This document shows positions 9,034-17,197 of a stretch of DNA of 64,000 nucleotides, piece by piece. Made by a program: the position numbers and the translations under genes. The notes below the pieces were generated by a model. The model made no database searches. It saw only the letters and a program-made list of their open reading frames with translations, and was not told the DNA's origin. The DNA is from Treponema medium (GTDB lineage Bacteria; Spirochaetota; Spirochaetia; Treponematales; Treponemataceae), in the NCBI RefSeq assembly GCF_017161265.1, contig NZ_CP031393.1, forward strand, positions 2,657,999 through 2,721,998, given 5' to 3'. Each line of letters starts with the position of its first letter. The stretch's first letter is position 1.

Positions 9034-9244
9034 CATGAAAAGTGTACATCCTTGTACACTTTTCATGGCGAGTTTCGCGTAAGCGCGAAACATCGCTTCT
9101 GATGGAACCAGCGGCATCCGTGCCGCTTCTGAAACTAGTATTCAACGTATCAGAACGAACAGGGATGTTCGTGCTTATAAGCAGTAGCGAGTTTGCACTG
9201 CAAACTTGTCGTTAAAAAGCGTACACGGATGTACGCTTTTTAAC
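9034..9244. repeat. Modular hairpin array B (RTCCNT-loop family)
   Basis: This array occupies the start of a 567-bp gene-free stretch after ftsZ. 9034-9067 is a perfect 14-bp stem with loop ATCCTT. 9068-9096 is GCGAG, a 7-bp stem, then CATCGC. 9111-9126 is a 5-bp stem with loop ATCCGT. 9155-9172 is a 6-bp stem with loop AGGGAT (ATCCCT on the other strand). 9187-9212 is a second GCGAG-stem unit. 9211-9244 is a perfect 14-bp stem with loop ACGGAT (ATCCGT on the other strand). The right part is inverted relative to the left. Confidence 0.75.
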
Positions 9245-9360
9245 AGTCTATTTTTAAAAGGCTAACGGAAAGGCTAGGTGCAAAAGTTATGACCACCTTT
9301 AGTCATATAAGAGCTTAATATCTCGGTGCTCTGCGTCGGAGTTGTCGGTTACAGTCTTTT

Positions 9361-9390
9361 TGTGCGAAATTTTGGATAAAATTTCGCACA
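9361..9390 (+). terminator. Strong hairpin upstream of the Xer gene
   Basis: TGTGCGAAATTTT and AAAATTTCGCACA form a perfect 13-bp stem with a 4-base loop. T-rich sequence follows (ATTTATTTTA), so it could terminate read-through from the ftsZ side. The stretch 9245-9360 between array B and this hairpin shows nothing recognisable. Confidence 0.5.
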
Positions 9391-9408
9391 ATTTATTTTA
9401 AAAGAAGA

Positions 9409-9547
9409 ATAAGCACACCAGATGAATTAATCACAAGCGCAGAATAATTGAGGCCGTGAGACCATTTGAACCGCGAAGAGGTTCAACTCTGGTTGAACGA
9501 CCTCAATTATTCTGCGGGAAGATTCAAACAACGTCTGGTGTGCTTAT
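9409..9547 (+). repeat. Nested inverted-repeat element in the leader of the recombinase gene
   Basis: The outer arms are 14 bp and perfect (ATAAGCACACCAGA at 9409-9422, complement at 9534-9547). The second arms are 16 bp and perfect (CGCAGAATAATTGAGG at 9438-9453, complement at 9501-9516). The core holds two mutually exclusive hairpins that share 9481-9486: 9466-9472 with 9480-9486, or 9481-9486 with 9493-9498. The element ends 15 bp before the recombinase ATG, so it may be a structured leader, or a miniature element that landed there. Confidence 0.7.
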
Positions 9548-9562
9548 CCTGAGTAAATTACG

Positions 9563-10456
9563 ATGACAGAAATACAATTACGGGCATTTTATGGATATTT
9601 AATCTCGGCAGAGGCGCGGGCGCAGCTTACTGCAAAAACATATCTCAATACGCTACGGCTCTTTCAGCAGCAGCTTGGGGATGAGCGCCTTATCGAAGAT
9701 GCGTCTCAAGACGATTGCATCGGCTTTCTCCTTGTGCGGGCGAAAGAAGGGGTAACGGGGAGAACGCTTGCAAAAGATCAGGCGGCGCTCCGCTCCTTTT
9801 ATCGCTTTTTGCAGCTGGAAAACGTCCGCGCCGATAATCCTGCAGAGCAGCTGGAAAGCCCCCGCCGCGAAAAAAACTTGCCGCGGGCGCTCGCCCCTGA
9901 TGAAGTAGACAAACTTTTGGCAGCCATCCCGCTGGATACGCCGAACGGTATCCGCGACCGCGCCTTGTTTGAGCTTATCTACTCGGCGGGGCTGCGCGTA
10001 AGCGAAGCGGTAATGCTTTCGCTGGAGGATGTTTTCTTTAATGAGCAGCTGCTGAAAGTTCACGGCAAGGGCGGAAAGGAGCGTATCATCCCCTTTGGGG
10101 CGCAAGCAGAAGCGCGACTTAGTGATTACCTAAAAACAGCCCGTCCGCTTCTTTTAAAACCGGCGCATCGCGAAAACACCGAAACGACAGGAGCGGTATT
10201 CCTAAATCACCACGGCGAACGGCTGACCCGTAAGGGTATTTGGAAACGCTTGCAGGAAATCGAACAACTCAGCGGCGTTACCACAAAAATCCACACACTC
10301 CGCCATTCGTATGCAACCCATCTGCTGGCAGGCGGCGCCGACCTCCGCTCTGTACAATGTCTCCTCGGTCATGCGAGTATCGCCACTACACAAATTTACA
10401 CCCATATCGAAGACAAGGATTTGGAATCCTACCACCGCAAATTTTTTGAGAAATAG
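9563..10456 (+). CDS. Xer-type tyrosine recombinase
   Basis: A 297-residue tyrosine recombinase with the N-terminal core-binding (SAM-like) domain and a C-terminal catalytic domain. Catalytic residues seen are the first Arg in SAGLRVSEAV, Lys in VHGKGGKERIIP, HTLRHSYATHLL (H-x-x-R), His in LLGHASIATTQ and the Tyr in QIYTHI. Length and motifs fit XerC/XerD, which resolve chromosome dimers at dif with FtsK. Which of the two it is cannot be decided alone, so no symbol is given. The position just after the division cluster is consistent with a housekeeping role. No dif site was identified. Confidence 0.92.
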   Translation: MTEIQLRAFYGYLISAEARAQLTAKTYLNTLRLFQQQLGDERLIEDASQDDCIGFLLVRAKEGVTGRTLAKDQAALRSFYRFLQLENVRADNPAEQLESPRREKNLPRALAPDEVDKLLAAIPLDTPNGIRDRALFELIYSAGLRVSEAVMLSLEDVFFNEQLLKVHGKGGKERIIPFGAQAEARLSDYLKTARPLLLKPAHRENTETTGAVFLNHHGERLTRKGIWKRLQEIEQLSGVTTKIHTLRHSYATHLLAGGADLRSVQCLLGHASIATTQIYTHIEDKDLESYHRKFFEK

Positions 10457-10496
10457 TTGGAGAGTATAAAAACGCTCTGTCCTTATTTTTACAATT

Positions 10497-10613
10497 AAGT
10501 ATATTTCTCATTGTCCGGAAGAACAGCTGGTATGTTCGTACAGTTATGACGAAAATGCCTTGCTGGGTAAAAAATGCTTTGCACTGCGCATTGCGTCTAT
10601 ACTTACACGGAAT
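10497..10613 (+). pseudogene. Remnant of a second GTP-type PEP carboxykinase gene
   Basis: Translated from 10497 ([17 protein letters not shown]..., then [20 protein letters not shown]), this matches an internal segment of pckG (38271-40091, minus strand): [16 protein letters not shown]..., then [21 protein letters not shown] small in-frame deletion has removed part of the Gly-rich GSGYGG loop. Homology stops on both sides and no flanking PEP carboxykinase sequence is left. It lies in the 245-bp gap after the recombinase gene. The similarity is direct and unambiguous; how it arose (old duplication or inactivated paralogue) is inference. Confidence 0.85.
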
Positions 10614-10701
10614 CGAACCCTGCTATAGCAGAGACATTGATTACTCACTTCTGCAAATGCGGCTTGCTTTTTAGGTCTCTTTTTCTTATAGTAACATCCT
10701 T

Positions 10702-11073
10702 ATGAATATCCTCGAAAAATTTTATAGCGATGCACGGCGGCGAATGGAAAAATTACCTGATCCTGCATTCCGGCAAGAATTGTGTGAATTTTTTGTCAAA
10801 ACAATCCGCAGTTACGATAAAAGCCTCCTCCCGTTAGCAGAAGATTCGGCTGAATACTGGTTACGTACGCATCTGAATGATACAAAAGAAGATGCCGTCA
10901 ACTGGTTCTACACCGTCTTTTCTCTCTTTGACGGCAGCTTCAGTAGCGATATGAATTTTTCTGATGATGACTGGGAAGAACTGCACGTAATTGTTTCGGC
11001 AGCGGCGGAAACACTCGATATGCGCACCGTAAGCGCCATTATGAGCGTTATGGTTGAACGGAATAAACTTTAA
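10702..11073 (+). CDS. Hypothetical protein, acidic, 123 residues
   Basis: I do not recognise this protein. It is acidic, apparently soluble and mostly helical, with no signal peptide or membrane segment. Notable stretches are a C-terminal FSDDDWEELHVIVSAAAETLDMRTVSAIMSVMVER and an internal AEYWLRTHLNDTKEDAVNWFY. Codon use looks like its neighbours. It lies 14 bp before the radical SAM gene on the same strand, so the two are probably co-transcribed and may be functionally linked. Confidence 0.65.
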   Translation: MNILEKFYSDARRRMEKLPDPAFRQELCEFFVKTIRSYDKSLLPLAEDSAEYWLRTHLNDTKEDAVNWFYTVFSLFDGSFSSDMNFSDDDWEELHVIVSAAAETLDMRTVSAIMSVMVERNKL

Positions 11074-11087
11074 TAGGAACAGTATTT

Positions 11088-12080
11088 GTGATACGGGATT
11101 TTTGTTGCGTAGAATATGAGCACTGTACCGCCTGTCCCAAACGATGCGGGATAAATAGGAACGCCGGAGAACGCGGCTTTTGTGGAGAAACGGCGGAGCT
11201 GCGCATTGCATGGGCAGGATTACACTTTGGAGAAGAGCCTCCGGTAAGCGGCGCAGGCGGTTCGGGAACGATTTTCCTGACCGGTTGCAATCTCCGCTGC
11301 GTTTTTTGTCAGAACTTTCAAATTTCGCAAGAAGGTATGGGGCGCGCTGTAACGGAACAGGAATTTACCGAAATATGCCTCACACTTCAGAACGCAGGCG
11401 CGGAAAATATCAACATTGTTACGGGCAGCCATGCGGTACCGGCTTTGGGGGCAGGGCTCCGAGCCGCAAAACAGCACGGCTTAACTATTCCCGTCGTCTG
11501 GAACTCATCCGCTTATGAAACGGTAGAAGCACTCGAATCGATTGCGGATACCGTCGACGGCTGGCTCCCCGACCTCAAAACGCTTAATACCGAAACATCC
11601 CGCAGGGTTTTTGCCGCTCCGGATTATCCCGACCGCGCCTGCGCCGCAATCGAAGCGATGGCACGGCATTCTCCGCTCAACCTTACGCCGCCCGATGAGC
11701 AGTATCCGTTCGGCAAAATGCTGTCGGGCGTTATTGTCCGGCATCTTGCACTTCCGGGAAAATTAGAGGACTCGCAAGCGGTACTCCGTTGGTTCGCTCA
11801 AAACCTTAAAGGCAAGGCGCTCCTTTCGCTGATGACGCAGTACACCCCCATTACCGCAAATCCGAAAGCGCGGCGAATCGATGCGTTTTCTAATCGCCTG
11901 CTCGATGAATCGGAAGACATCACACTGCGTACCTTTCTTGAAGAATTAGCCATCGACGACGGTTTTTATCAAGAATTGGTAAGCGACTTAGACTGGCTCC
12001 CGGACTTTAACCGCGTACAAACCTTTTCTTCCGCGCTGTCAAAACCGCTCTGGCATTGGAAAACCGGCTGGGTAAAATAA
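11088..12080 (+). CDS. Radical SAM protein related to pyruvate formate-lyase activating enzymes
   Basis: A 330-residue radical SAM enzyme. An N-terminal Cys-rich segment (CTACPKRCGINRNAGERGFCG, residues about 9-30) precedes the cluster motif CNLRCVFCQN (CxxxCxxC, about residue 70), then GAENINIVTGSHAVPAL. This layout matches the PflX/COG1313 group, whose substrates are mostly unknown. The Fe-S cluster would cleave SAM to a 5'-deoxyadenosyl radical. Start is GTG 11088 behind AGGAA. No glycyl radical enzyme gene is adjacent, so a PFL-activating role is not supported by context. Confidence 0.85.
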   Translation: MIRDFCCVEYEHCTACPKRCGINRNAGERGFCGETAELRIAWAGLHFGEEPPVSGAGGSGTIFLTGCNLRCVFCQNFQISQEGMGRAVTEQEFTEICLTLQNAGAENINIVTGSHAVPALGAGLRAAKQHGLTIPVVWNSSAYETVEALESIADTVDGWLPDLKTLNTETSRRVFAAPDYPDRACAAIEAMARHSPLNLTPPDEQYPFGKMLSGVIVRHLALPGKLEDSQAVLRWFAQNLKGKALLSLMTQYTPITANPKARRIDAFSNRLLDESEDITLRTFLEELAIDDGFYQELVSDLDWLPDFNRVQTFSSALSKPLWHWKTGWVK

Positions 12081-12155
12081 AAATTTATCTTCAGCCGCGC
12101 CATTTCAGTGCGCCTGCGGTAACAAAGTCAGACTGCTGTTAAAATCATAACTCAG

Positions 12156-12323
12156 TTAAAGCACCTCTCCAAAAAGCACTTTGTCACGTGCATCATATCT
12201 TTTACTTTTTGCATTGTATTTGCAAAGAATATCAATGGGCTTCATCATAAAGCTGATATCGTCTATCGAGTAGGTACTATCGAACCCGCGAATGTTACTT
12301 TTACCTCTGCCGCAGCGTAACAC
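12156..12323 (-). pseudogene. 55-residue ORF, possibly a gene remnant
   Basis: An open frame starts at GTG 12323, five bases after the stop of the membrane protein gene at 12328-13005, and ends at TAA 12156-12158. It reads VLRCGRGKSNIRGFDSTYS..., ending KVLFGEVL. AGG precedes the GTG closely, a poor RBS spacing. No family is recognised. It may be the C-terminal remainder of a decayed gene rather than a functional peptide. The rest of 12081-12327 shows nothing else. Confidence 0.3.
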
Positions 12324-12327
12324 ACCT

Positions 12328-13005
12328 TTATTTCCGCATCCGTTTTGAGACTGTTGTGTAAATCAAATACATATATGGCGCACCCAAATTGGTTTCCATC
12401 AGCGAATTAACAACCAAAGTACGAAGCCCTGCATTACGGATACCCGTTATAAATAAAATAAATTCCCATGCAAACTGCACCAAAAGCCCGATTGATATAA
12501 TGCTCCAAAGAGGTACTCGCTCATCGTCGCGCGTAGCAGATAAATTTTTCATGAGCAACCACGCATAACCGACAAATAAAAACACCGCCATAATCCAATG
12601 ATATCCGCCAGTTCCGCGCTGAATTGTAATTATCGGGAATGACGCCCCAGCCCCGTTACTGATAACCGCCGCAGAAAACCACCACACGATAATCAAAAGT
12701 GAAAACTCCAAACGATTTTTCGGTTCGGCAAACCACAGCCACATCCACGCCATATTTGTAAACCCATAACTCATACTGAGCCACAGCAAAAACCAAAAAG
12801 GATTTGCACCAACCACTTTTCGTGTTTCAAGCAACCAATAAAATCCGCCGTAATCTACTACAAAATAGAGTAAGCCCCCGAGTATTCCAACCAGAAGAGG
12901 AATATATCGCTTACTCTTTAGAAAATAAAATGCGAGTAATACTAAAAAAGCACAATCCAAAAATACGTACAAACTGCTCAATGATCGGTTTGGAATTAAT
13001 TCCAT
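12328..13005 (-). CDS. Polytopic membrane protein of unknown function
   Basis: About 225 residues with seven or so hydrophobic segments and many Trp residues (FWFLLWLSMSYGFTNMAWMWLWF). I recognise no transporter or enzyme motif. The start at ATG 13005 is chosen because GGGGGA lies 5 bases before it; an in-frame ATG at 13017 lacks a ribosome-binding site. It is monocistronic apart from the small frame after it and is flanked upstream by a modular repeat. Confidence 0.7.
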   Translation of the reverse strand: MELIPNRSLSSLYVFLDCAFLVLLAFYFLKSKRYIPLLVGILGGLLYFVVDYGGFYWLLETRKVVGANPFWFLLWLSMSYGFTNMAWMWLWFAEPKNRLEFSLLIIVWWFSAAVISNGAGASFPIITIQRGTGGYHWIMAVFLFVGYAWLLMKNLSATRDDERVPLWSIISIGLLVQFAWEFILFITGIRNAGLRTLVVNSLMETNLGAPYMYLIYTTVSKRMRK

Positions 13006-13132
13006 TTTTTCCCCCATACAGTTTTATATCACACAAAACAACAGGAACTTCCAGACGACAATTAACGTAAAATACTCTCATCTGAAATTTCCCTTTGCCT
13101 TATAACCAAACTTCGTTATAATTTGAATCTTT

Positions 13133-13390
13133 TTGAGTTGCCATCTCAGCGGCAACTCAAAAATTCATCCGGGGCTGTCCAAAAACTGAAAGCCTATCGG
13201 CTTTTCCTGTAAGGAAATGATTTGTCATATCCGCTAAAGCGGATTGCGTAACAGTTTTTGGACAGTTTCCTTAGATTTAGATACGACGTTTAAAATTAAG
13301 TCATTATTGTATAAAGACTTAATTTTAAACTCGCTATCAGCTGTGCTGATGGCGATGTCCAAAAAGTAACCAACTTTTGAGACATCCCCA
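13133..13390. repeat. Three-hairpin modular repeat, copy 1
   Basis: This fills most of the 402-bp gap 13006-13407. 13133-13160 is a perfect 10-bp hairpin. 13175-13188 pairs perfectly (14 bp) with 13252-13265 and encloses two small hairpins. 13288-13302 pairs with 13316-13330 (15 bp, GTTTAAAATTAAGTC). 13332-13354 is a TCGC-stem-GGCGA unit. The last hairpin, GATGTCC...TAACCA...GACATC, ends at 13390. The same parts in the same order are found at 48837-48973, and a related version at 62193-62296. It lies just downstream of the TRAP gene. Confidence 0.75.
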
Positions 13391-13407
13391 TACCGTATAC
13401 CAAATCC

Positions 13408-15372
13408 CTAGACGGCTGCGTGCCGTGCTTCTCTCCGCGCAAGTATGCGCTGAATAAAGATAGACGCAACAAAGATGCCGACACCGGCAAGGTCGGTTAA
13501 TAAGGCGCTGTCGATGAGCAAGAAAGCTCCTGCAAGCATTAAAAGCCGCATCACAATATTCACTTTGGTGTGGAAATACCCTTCTACGGCGGCGCTGATT
13601 AAAAAGACGCCGACACATGCGGTAATCGCAACCTGAATACCCTGCAAAATATTCGTATTCATCAATAACAGCTGATTATTGTAGACGAACATATACGGGA
13701 TGATAAAACCGGCGAGCGCCAGCTTAATGGATACAATTCCCGTCTTCATCGGATTACCGCCCGATATACCTGCCGCTGCAAATGAGGCAAGCGCAACCGG
13801 CGGCGTAATATTGGCAAACATCGCAAAGTAGAAACAGAACAAGTGAGCAGCCAACGGCGCAATGCCGAGCTCTATCAACGCAGGAGCCGCAATCGTTACG
13901 GTAATGATGTACGCAGGAATACTCGGTAAGCCCATACCAAGCAGCATACAGGTAACCATCGTAAAGACCAGCGTCAGCAACAAGCTCTTTCCGCCGAGCG
14001 AGATAATCGCGCTTGCCATATTGATGGTAAAGCCGGTTAAGCTCGACACACCGATAACAATACCGACACAGGCACACGCAATCGCAACCGATACCGTCGA
14101 TTTTGCGGAAGCGACAAAGGCAGATTCTATATCTTTTAGGCTCATGCGCGTTTCTTTTTTAAGCTGCGCAATAATGATTGTCAAAATGATGGTTAAAAAA
14201 GCGCCTTTGATAACGGTATAACCGCTAAAGAACAGCATATACACCAAAAATAAAATCGGGATGGTCAGGTGCCAATACATCTTCAGCGTTTCTTTCACCT
14301 TGGGCAGCTGATCTTTCGGCATACCGTCGAGTTTATCCTTCGATGCGCGCAGCTGAATCTGGAAGATAATACCCAAATAGTAAATCAGCGCAGGGATGGC
14401 CGCCGCAACGACAATCTCCTTGTACTTAATACCGAGTGTTTCCGCCATAATAAATGCGGCAGCGCCCATAATCGGCGGTAAAAGTTGACCACCTACGGAA
14501 GCAGTCGATGAAACATCGCCGGAGAATTCTTTGCTGTACCCGATTTTTTTCATAAGCGGGATTGTAAACGAACCGGTTGTAACAACATTCGCAATTGCCG
14601 ACCCGTTGATACTCCCGAGCAAGCCTGCCGCAATAACCGCGACCTTTGCAGGACCGCCTTTCGTATGCCCTGCCAAACCGATGGCAATATCGTTAAAGAA
14701 TTTTCCCATTCCGCATTTATTCATAATTTCGCCGAATACGATGAATAAGAAAATATATGTCGAAGAAACGTTGACCGACGTGCCGTAAATGCCTTCAGTA
14801 TTTGAAAAGAGGTGCCCGATCAATTTCGGCCATTTAAACCCTCTATGCAAAAACAGTCCCGGCACGTTTATCGGGATAAGTCCCTGACGGGCGCCCATCA
14901 GCGCATAGATCATAAAGATGATGCCGATAACCGGTAAGGCCCAACCCGTAATCCGCCGCGCCGCTTCTATTACCAATACAACCAATATGGTACCCATGAT
15001 AACGTCCGTCAGGTTTGCATCCCCTACCCTGTCGATAATCGCTTGATAATTCACCCACATATAGACGGGAATGATAACGGACAAAATCATCAGTATGTAA
15101 TCATACCATGCGATAACTTTTCTACTCGATGTTTTAAATGCAGGATAGATTGCAAACGTCATCAACAAAATCATGCCGACGTGAATGGAACGATGGCGCA
15201 ATGTCTCCGGCCGGATATAGCCGGACGCATAAGCTAAATGGTAAAAGGTAACCAGCAGTGCAGTCCACTTGAGAATCTTTGTAAAGATCGGGTTAACAAA
15301 GTTTCGAGTTCTGCTTTCCCGTTCAAATTCTTCCAAGAGCGCCTTTTGGTCTATAGTTTTTTCTGTAGCCAA
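13408..15372 (-). CDS. TRAP transporter fused permease (TAXI type)
   Basis: A 654-residue membrane protein in which the small (DctQ, 4 TM) and large (DctM, about 12 TM) TRAP subunits are fused, as usual for TAXI-type systems. Conserved DctM parts are GSINGSAIANVVTTGSFTIPLMKKIGY, ASVGGQLLPPIMGAAAFIMAE and GMGLPSIPAYI. It would import a carboxylate-type substrate, delivered by the binding protein at 16083-17087, using an ion gradient. The last gene of a three-gene operon, it starts 111 bp after the DUF1850 gene. A modular hairpin repeat follows its 3' end. Confidence 0.93.
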   Translation of the reverse strand: MATEKTIDQKALLEEFERESRTRNFVNPIFTKILKWTALLVTFYHLAYASGYIRPETLRHRSIHVGMILLMTFAIYPAFKTSSRKVIAWYDYILMILSVIIPVYMWVNYQAIIDRVGDANLTDVIMGTILVVLVIEAARRITGWALPVIGIIFMIYALMGARQGLIPINVPGLFLHRGFKWPKLIGHLFSNTEGIYGTSVNVSSTYIFLFIVFGEIMNKCGMGKFFNDIAIGLAGHTKGGPAKVAVIAAGLLGSINGSAIANVVTTGSFTIPLMKKIGYSKEFSGDVSSTASVGGQLLPPIMGAAAFIMAETLGIKYKEIVVAAAIPALIYYLGIIFQIQLRASKDKLDGMPKDQLPKVKETLKMYWHLTIPILFLVYMLFFSGYTVIKGAFLTIILTIIIAQLKKETRMSLKDIESAFVASAKSTVSVAIACACVGIVIGVSSLTGFTINMASAIISLGGKSLLLTLVFTMVTCMLLGMGLPSIPAYIITVTIAAPALIELGIAPLAAHLFCFYFAMFANITPPVALASFAAAGISGGNPMKTGIVSIKLALAGFIIPYMFVYNNQLLLMNTNILQGIQVAITACVGVFLISAAVEGYFHTKVNIVMRLLMLAGAFLLIDSALLTDLAGVGIFVASIFIQRILARREARHAAV

Positions 15373-15483
15373 GATGTACTCCTTAATGGGGCATCGCTAT
15401 TCCGAAGGATACGAAGCAAATCTAGCCAAGTTTTTAGCGATTGCCCGATAATAATGAAGAAGCGGTACAGCCTTTCGGCAGTA

Positions 15484-15954
15484 TCAGTGCTTCCTCTGTA
15501 AGCCTAACCGTATTTTTGCTCGCTGAGGAAGCTCCTCTCCCCGTATGAGCACGGTATCATTTATCGTAATGTTTTTGAGATGTTTTTGCGAATGGATCCA
15601 ATTAAACTCTTTGAACACACTACCTTCTATATTTTCCATATAGATCAGACCATCCTCGTATCGATAGGTGCAGTCCATTTCTGCCGGAATACCGGCGCCA
15701 AAACCTTGAACGGCAATGGTAAAAAGTTTAAACGTATGTTCATCGGTTACCCGATAAAATTCTTTCCATAAGACATGTTCAAACGAATGTTCCCACTCAA
15801 ACGAAAGAACATCGCCTGTTTGTACAGTTTGAATACAATACCGTTCTTTCGTTACCTGATTGGAAATTTCGACAGTCTCACCGGAGGAACAGCCTGCCAG
15901 TAGTACAGCAAAAACGAGCAACCACACTTTATACAAGTATGTTCGTATATGCAT
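15484..15954 (-). CDS. DUF1850-type lipoprotein of a TRAP operon
   Basis: About 156 residues starting at ATG 15954: a lipoprotein signal (KVWLLVFAVLLAGCSSG), then a small domain with SFEWEHSFEHVLWKEFYRV, GFGAGIPAE and SVFKEFNWIHSQKHLKNI, as in DUF1850 proteins that sit beside TAXI-TRAP genes. Its role is unknown; the location suggests an accessory periplasmic part of the transporter. In-frame starts at 15984 and 16044 exist, but only the 15954 start puts the signal at the N-terminus; no strong RBS settles it. Confidence 0.75.
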   Translation of the reverse strand: MHIRTYLYKVWLLVFAVLLAGCSSGETVEISNQVTKERYCIQTVQTGDVLSFEWEHSFEHVLWKEFYRVTDEHTFKLFTIAVQGFGAGIPAEMDCTYRYEDGLIYMENIEGSVFKEFNWIHSQKHLKNITINDTVLIRGEELPQRAKIRLGLQRKH

Positions 15955-16082
15955 TAGTCGCAATGCAGTAAAAAGCCATTCCATCCGATATATTCTTATA
16001 TGCAGCCGGTCTGTGTAAATACATATACATTCAACCGGCAACAACTTTTCAAAAACTCAAACGACGCATTTAGACGTAGCCG

Positions 16083-17087
16083 TTAATTCTGCGGAGTCTT
16101 AAAACCTTTTTCCTGCCAGAATTTTACAGCGCCCGGATGCAGCGGAATTCTTACATCCTCTACACCGAAGGATAAATCGATATGCTTATTTGCCGCATTG
16201 TGTGATGCTTTAATCGTCGAGATATTATCGAAAATAACAGTCAGCATATCATACACAACATCTTCGGAAAGCTCGCTATTTACCAACATGATGTTATATA
16301 CAAAAACGGTATTAACATCCTCAGTATTGTTATAGGTATTCGCCGGGATAATCGTCCGCGAGAAGAACGGATACTTTTCAATCAACGCGTCTCTACCTGC
16401 TCCATCAATGGGAACAATTTCCATATCATAGCTGGTAGCAAGTTCCATAATCGTTCCGTTCGGAAGACCGGAGGTAACAAAGGCTGCATCGCACTGACCA
16501 TTTTTCATTTGATCGATTGCTTCGCCGTAAGACAGATAGTCAACCTTGCTATCGGAGTATGTCATACCGTAGGCTTCATAAATCATACGGGCATTTAATT
16601 CAACACCGGAGTTTGCAGCGCCGACGCCAACCCGCTTCCCTTTCAAATCTGCAACGGTTTTGATACCGGATTTGCGCAGTGTTACGAGCTGTACGTAATT
16701 CGGCCACAAACGCATACAAGCAGTCAGCTTAGGATTTGCTTTGCCTTCATAGGCGCCGAAGCCCTTATATGCCTGCATAACGGAATCCTGCATTGCGATT
16801 GCAAGCTCCGCTTCACCCTTCGAGATCATCGAAATGTTTTCAGCTGATGCGCCGGTCGCTTGTGAACTGGTATTATACCCAGCCGATTTTAAGGCTTCGG
16901 CGAATGCCCCGCCGATCGGGAAATAAATACCGCTTGTAGGTCCCGTAGCAACCGTGACGAACTCTTTTGTCCTATCAAGCTGATGCTCGGATTTTTCTCC
17001 TCCTTCTTTCTTTTCGCAGCCGATTGTCGTCATTGCAACCAATGCCAGCATACACAACAAACCGAAAGTTACTCTTACTGTTTTCAT
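16083..17087 (-). CDS. TAXI-family TRAP solute-binding protein
   Basis: A 334-residue lipoprotein (LALVAMTTIGCEKKEG) with the TAXI signature VATGPTSGIYFPIGGAFAEAL and ATGASAENISMISKGEAELAIAMQDS. KRVGVGAANSGVELNAR and QCDAAFVTSGLPN follow, and the C-terminal half is rich in Asn and Asp. It captures the substrate in the periplasm and hands it to the permease at 13408-15372. Relatives bind glutamate, succinate-like acids or similar, but the ligand cannot be fixed from sequence. First gene of the operon, with AGGAG just before the ATG. Confidence 0.93.
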   Translation of the reverse strand: MKTVRVTFGLLCMLALVAMTTIGCEKKEGGEKSEHQLDRTKEFVTVATGPTSGIYFPIGGAFAEALKSAGYNTSSQATGASAENISMISKGEAELAIAMQDSVMQAYKGFGAYEGKANPKLTACMRLWPNYVQLVTLRKSGIKTVADLKGKRVGVGAANSGVELNARMIYEAYGMTYSDSKVDYLSYGEAIDQMKNGQCDAAFVTSGLPNGTIMELATSYDMEIVPIDGAGRDALIEKYPFFSRTIIPANTYNNTEDVNTVFVYNIMLVNSELSEDVVYDMLTVIFDNISTIKASHNAANKHIDLSFGVEDVRIPLHPGAVKFWQEKGFKTPQN

Positions 17088-17197
17088 ACTTTCTCCTGAT
17101 ATTCGTGCACATTACATTCCGGAACAAGGAGCTTTACTCCGAAGTTCAGAACGGCGCACCCATAAATAATCGAGTTTGCAACGCAAACCTTCTTTGA

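Noticed and set aside
9563..10456. Phage integrase of a mobile element
   Set aside because: Length and motifs fit a housekeeping Xer protein, its neighbours are not phage genes, and no att-like flanking repeats were seen. The nested repeat in front of it remains unexplained and is reported separately.
10605..10680. Possible tRNA on the minus strand (GGAATCGAACC looks like a reversed T-loop)
   Set aside because: The T-stem pairs only over two bases, and no acceptor stem, D-arm or anticodon arm could be built around it. At most it is a chance match or a tiny fragment.
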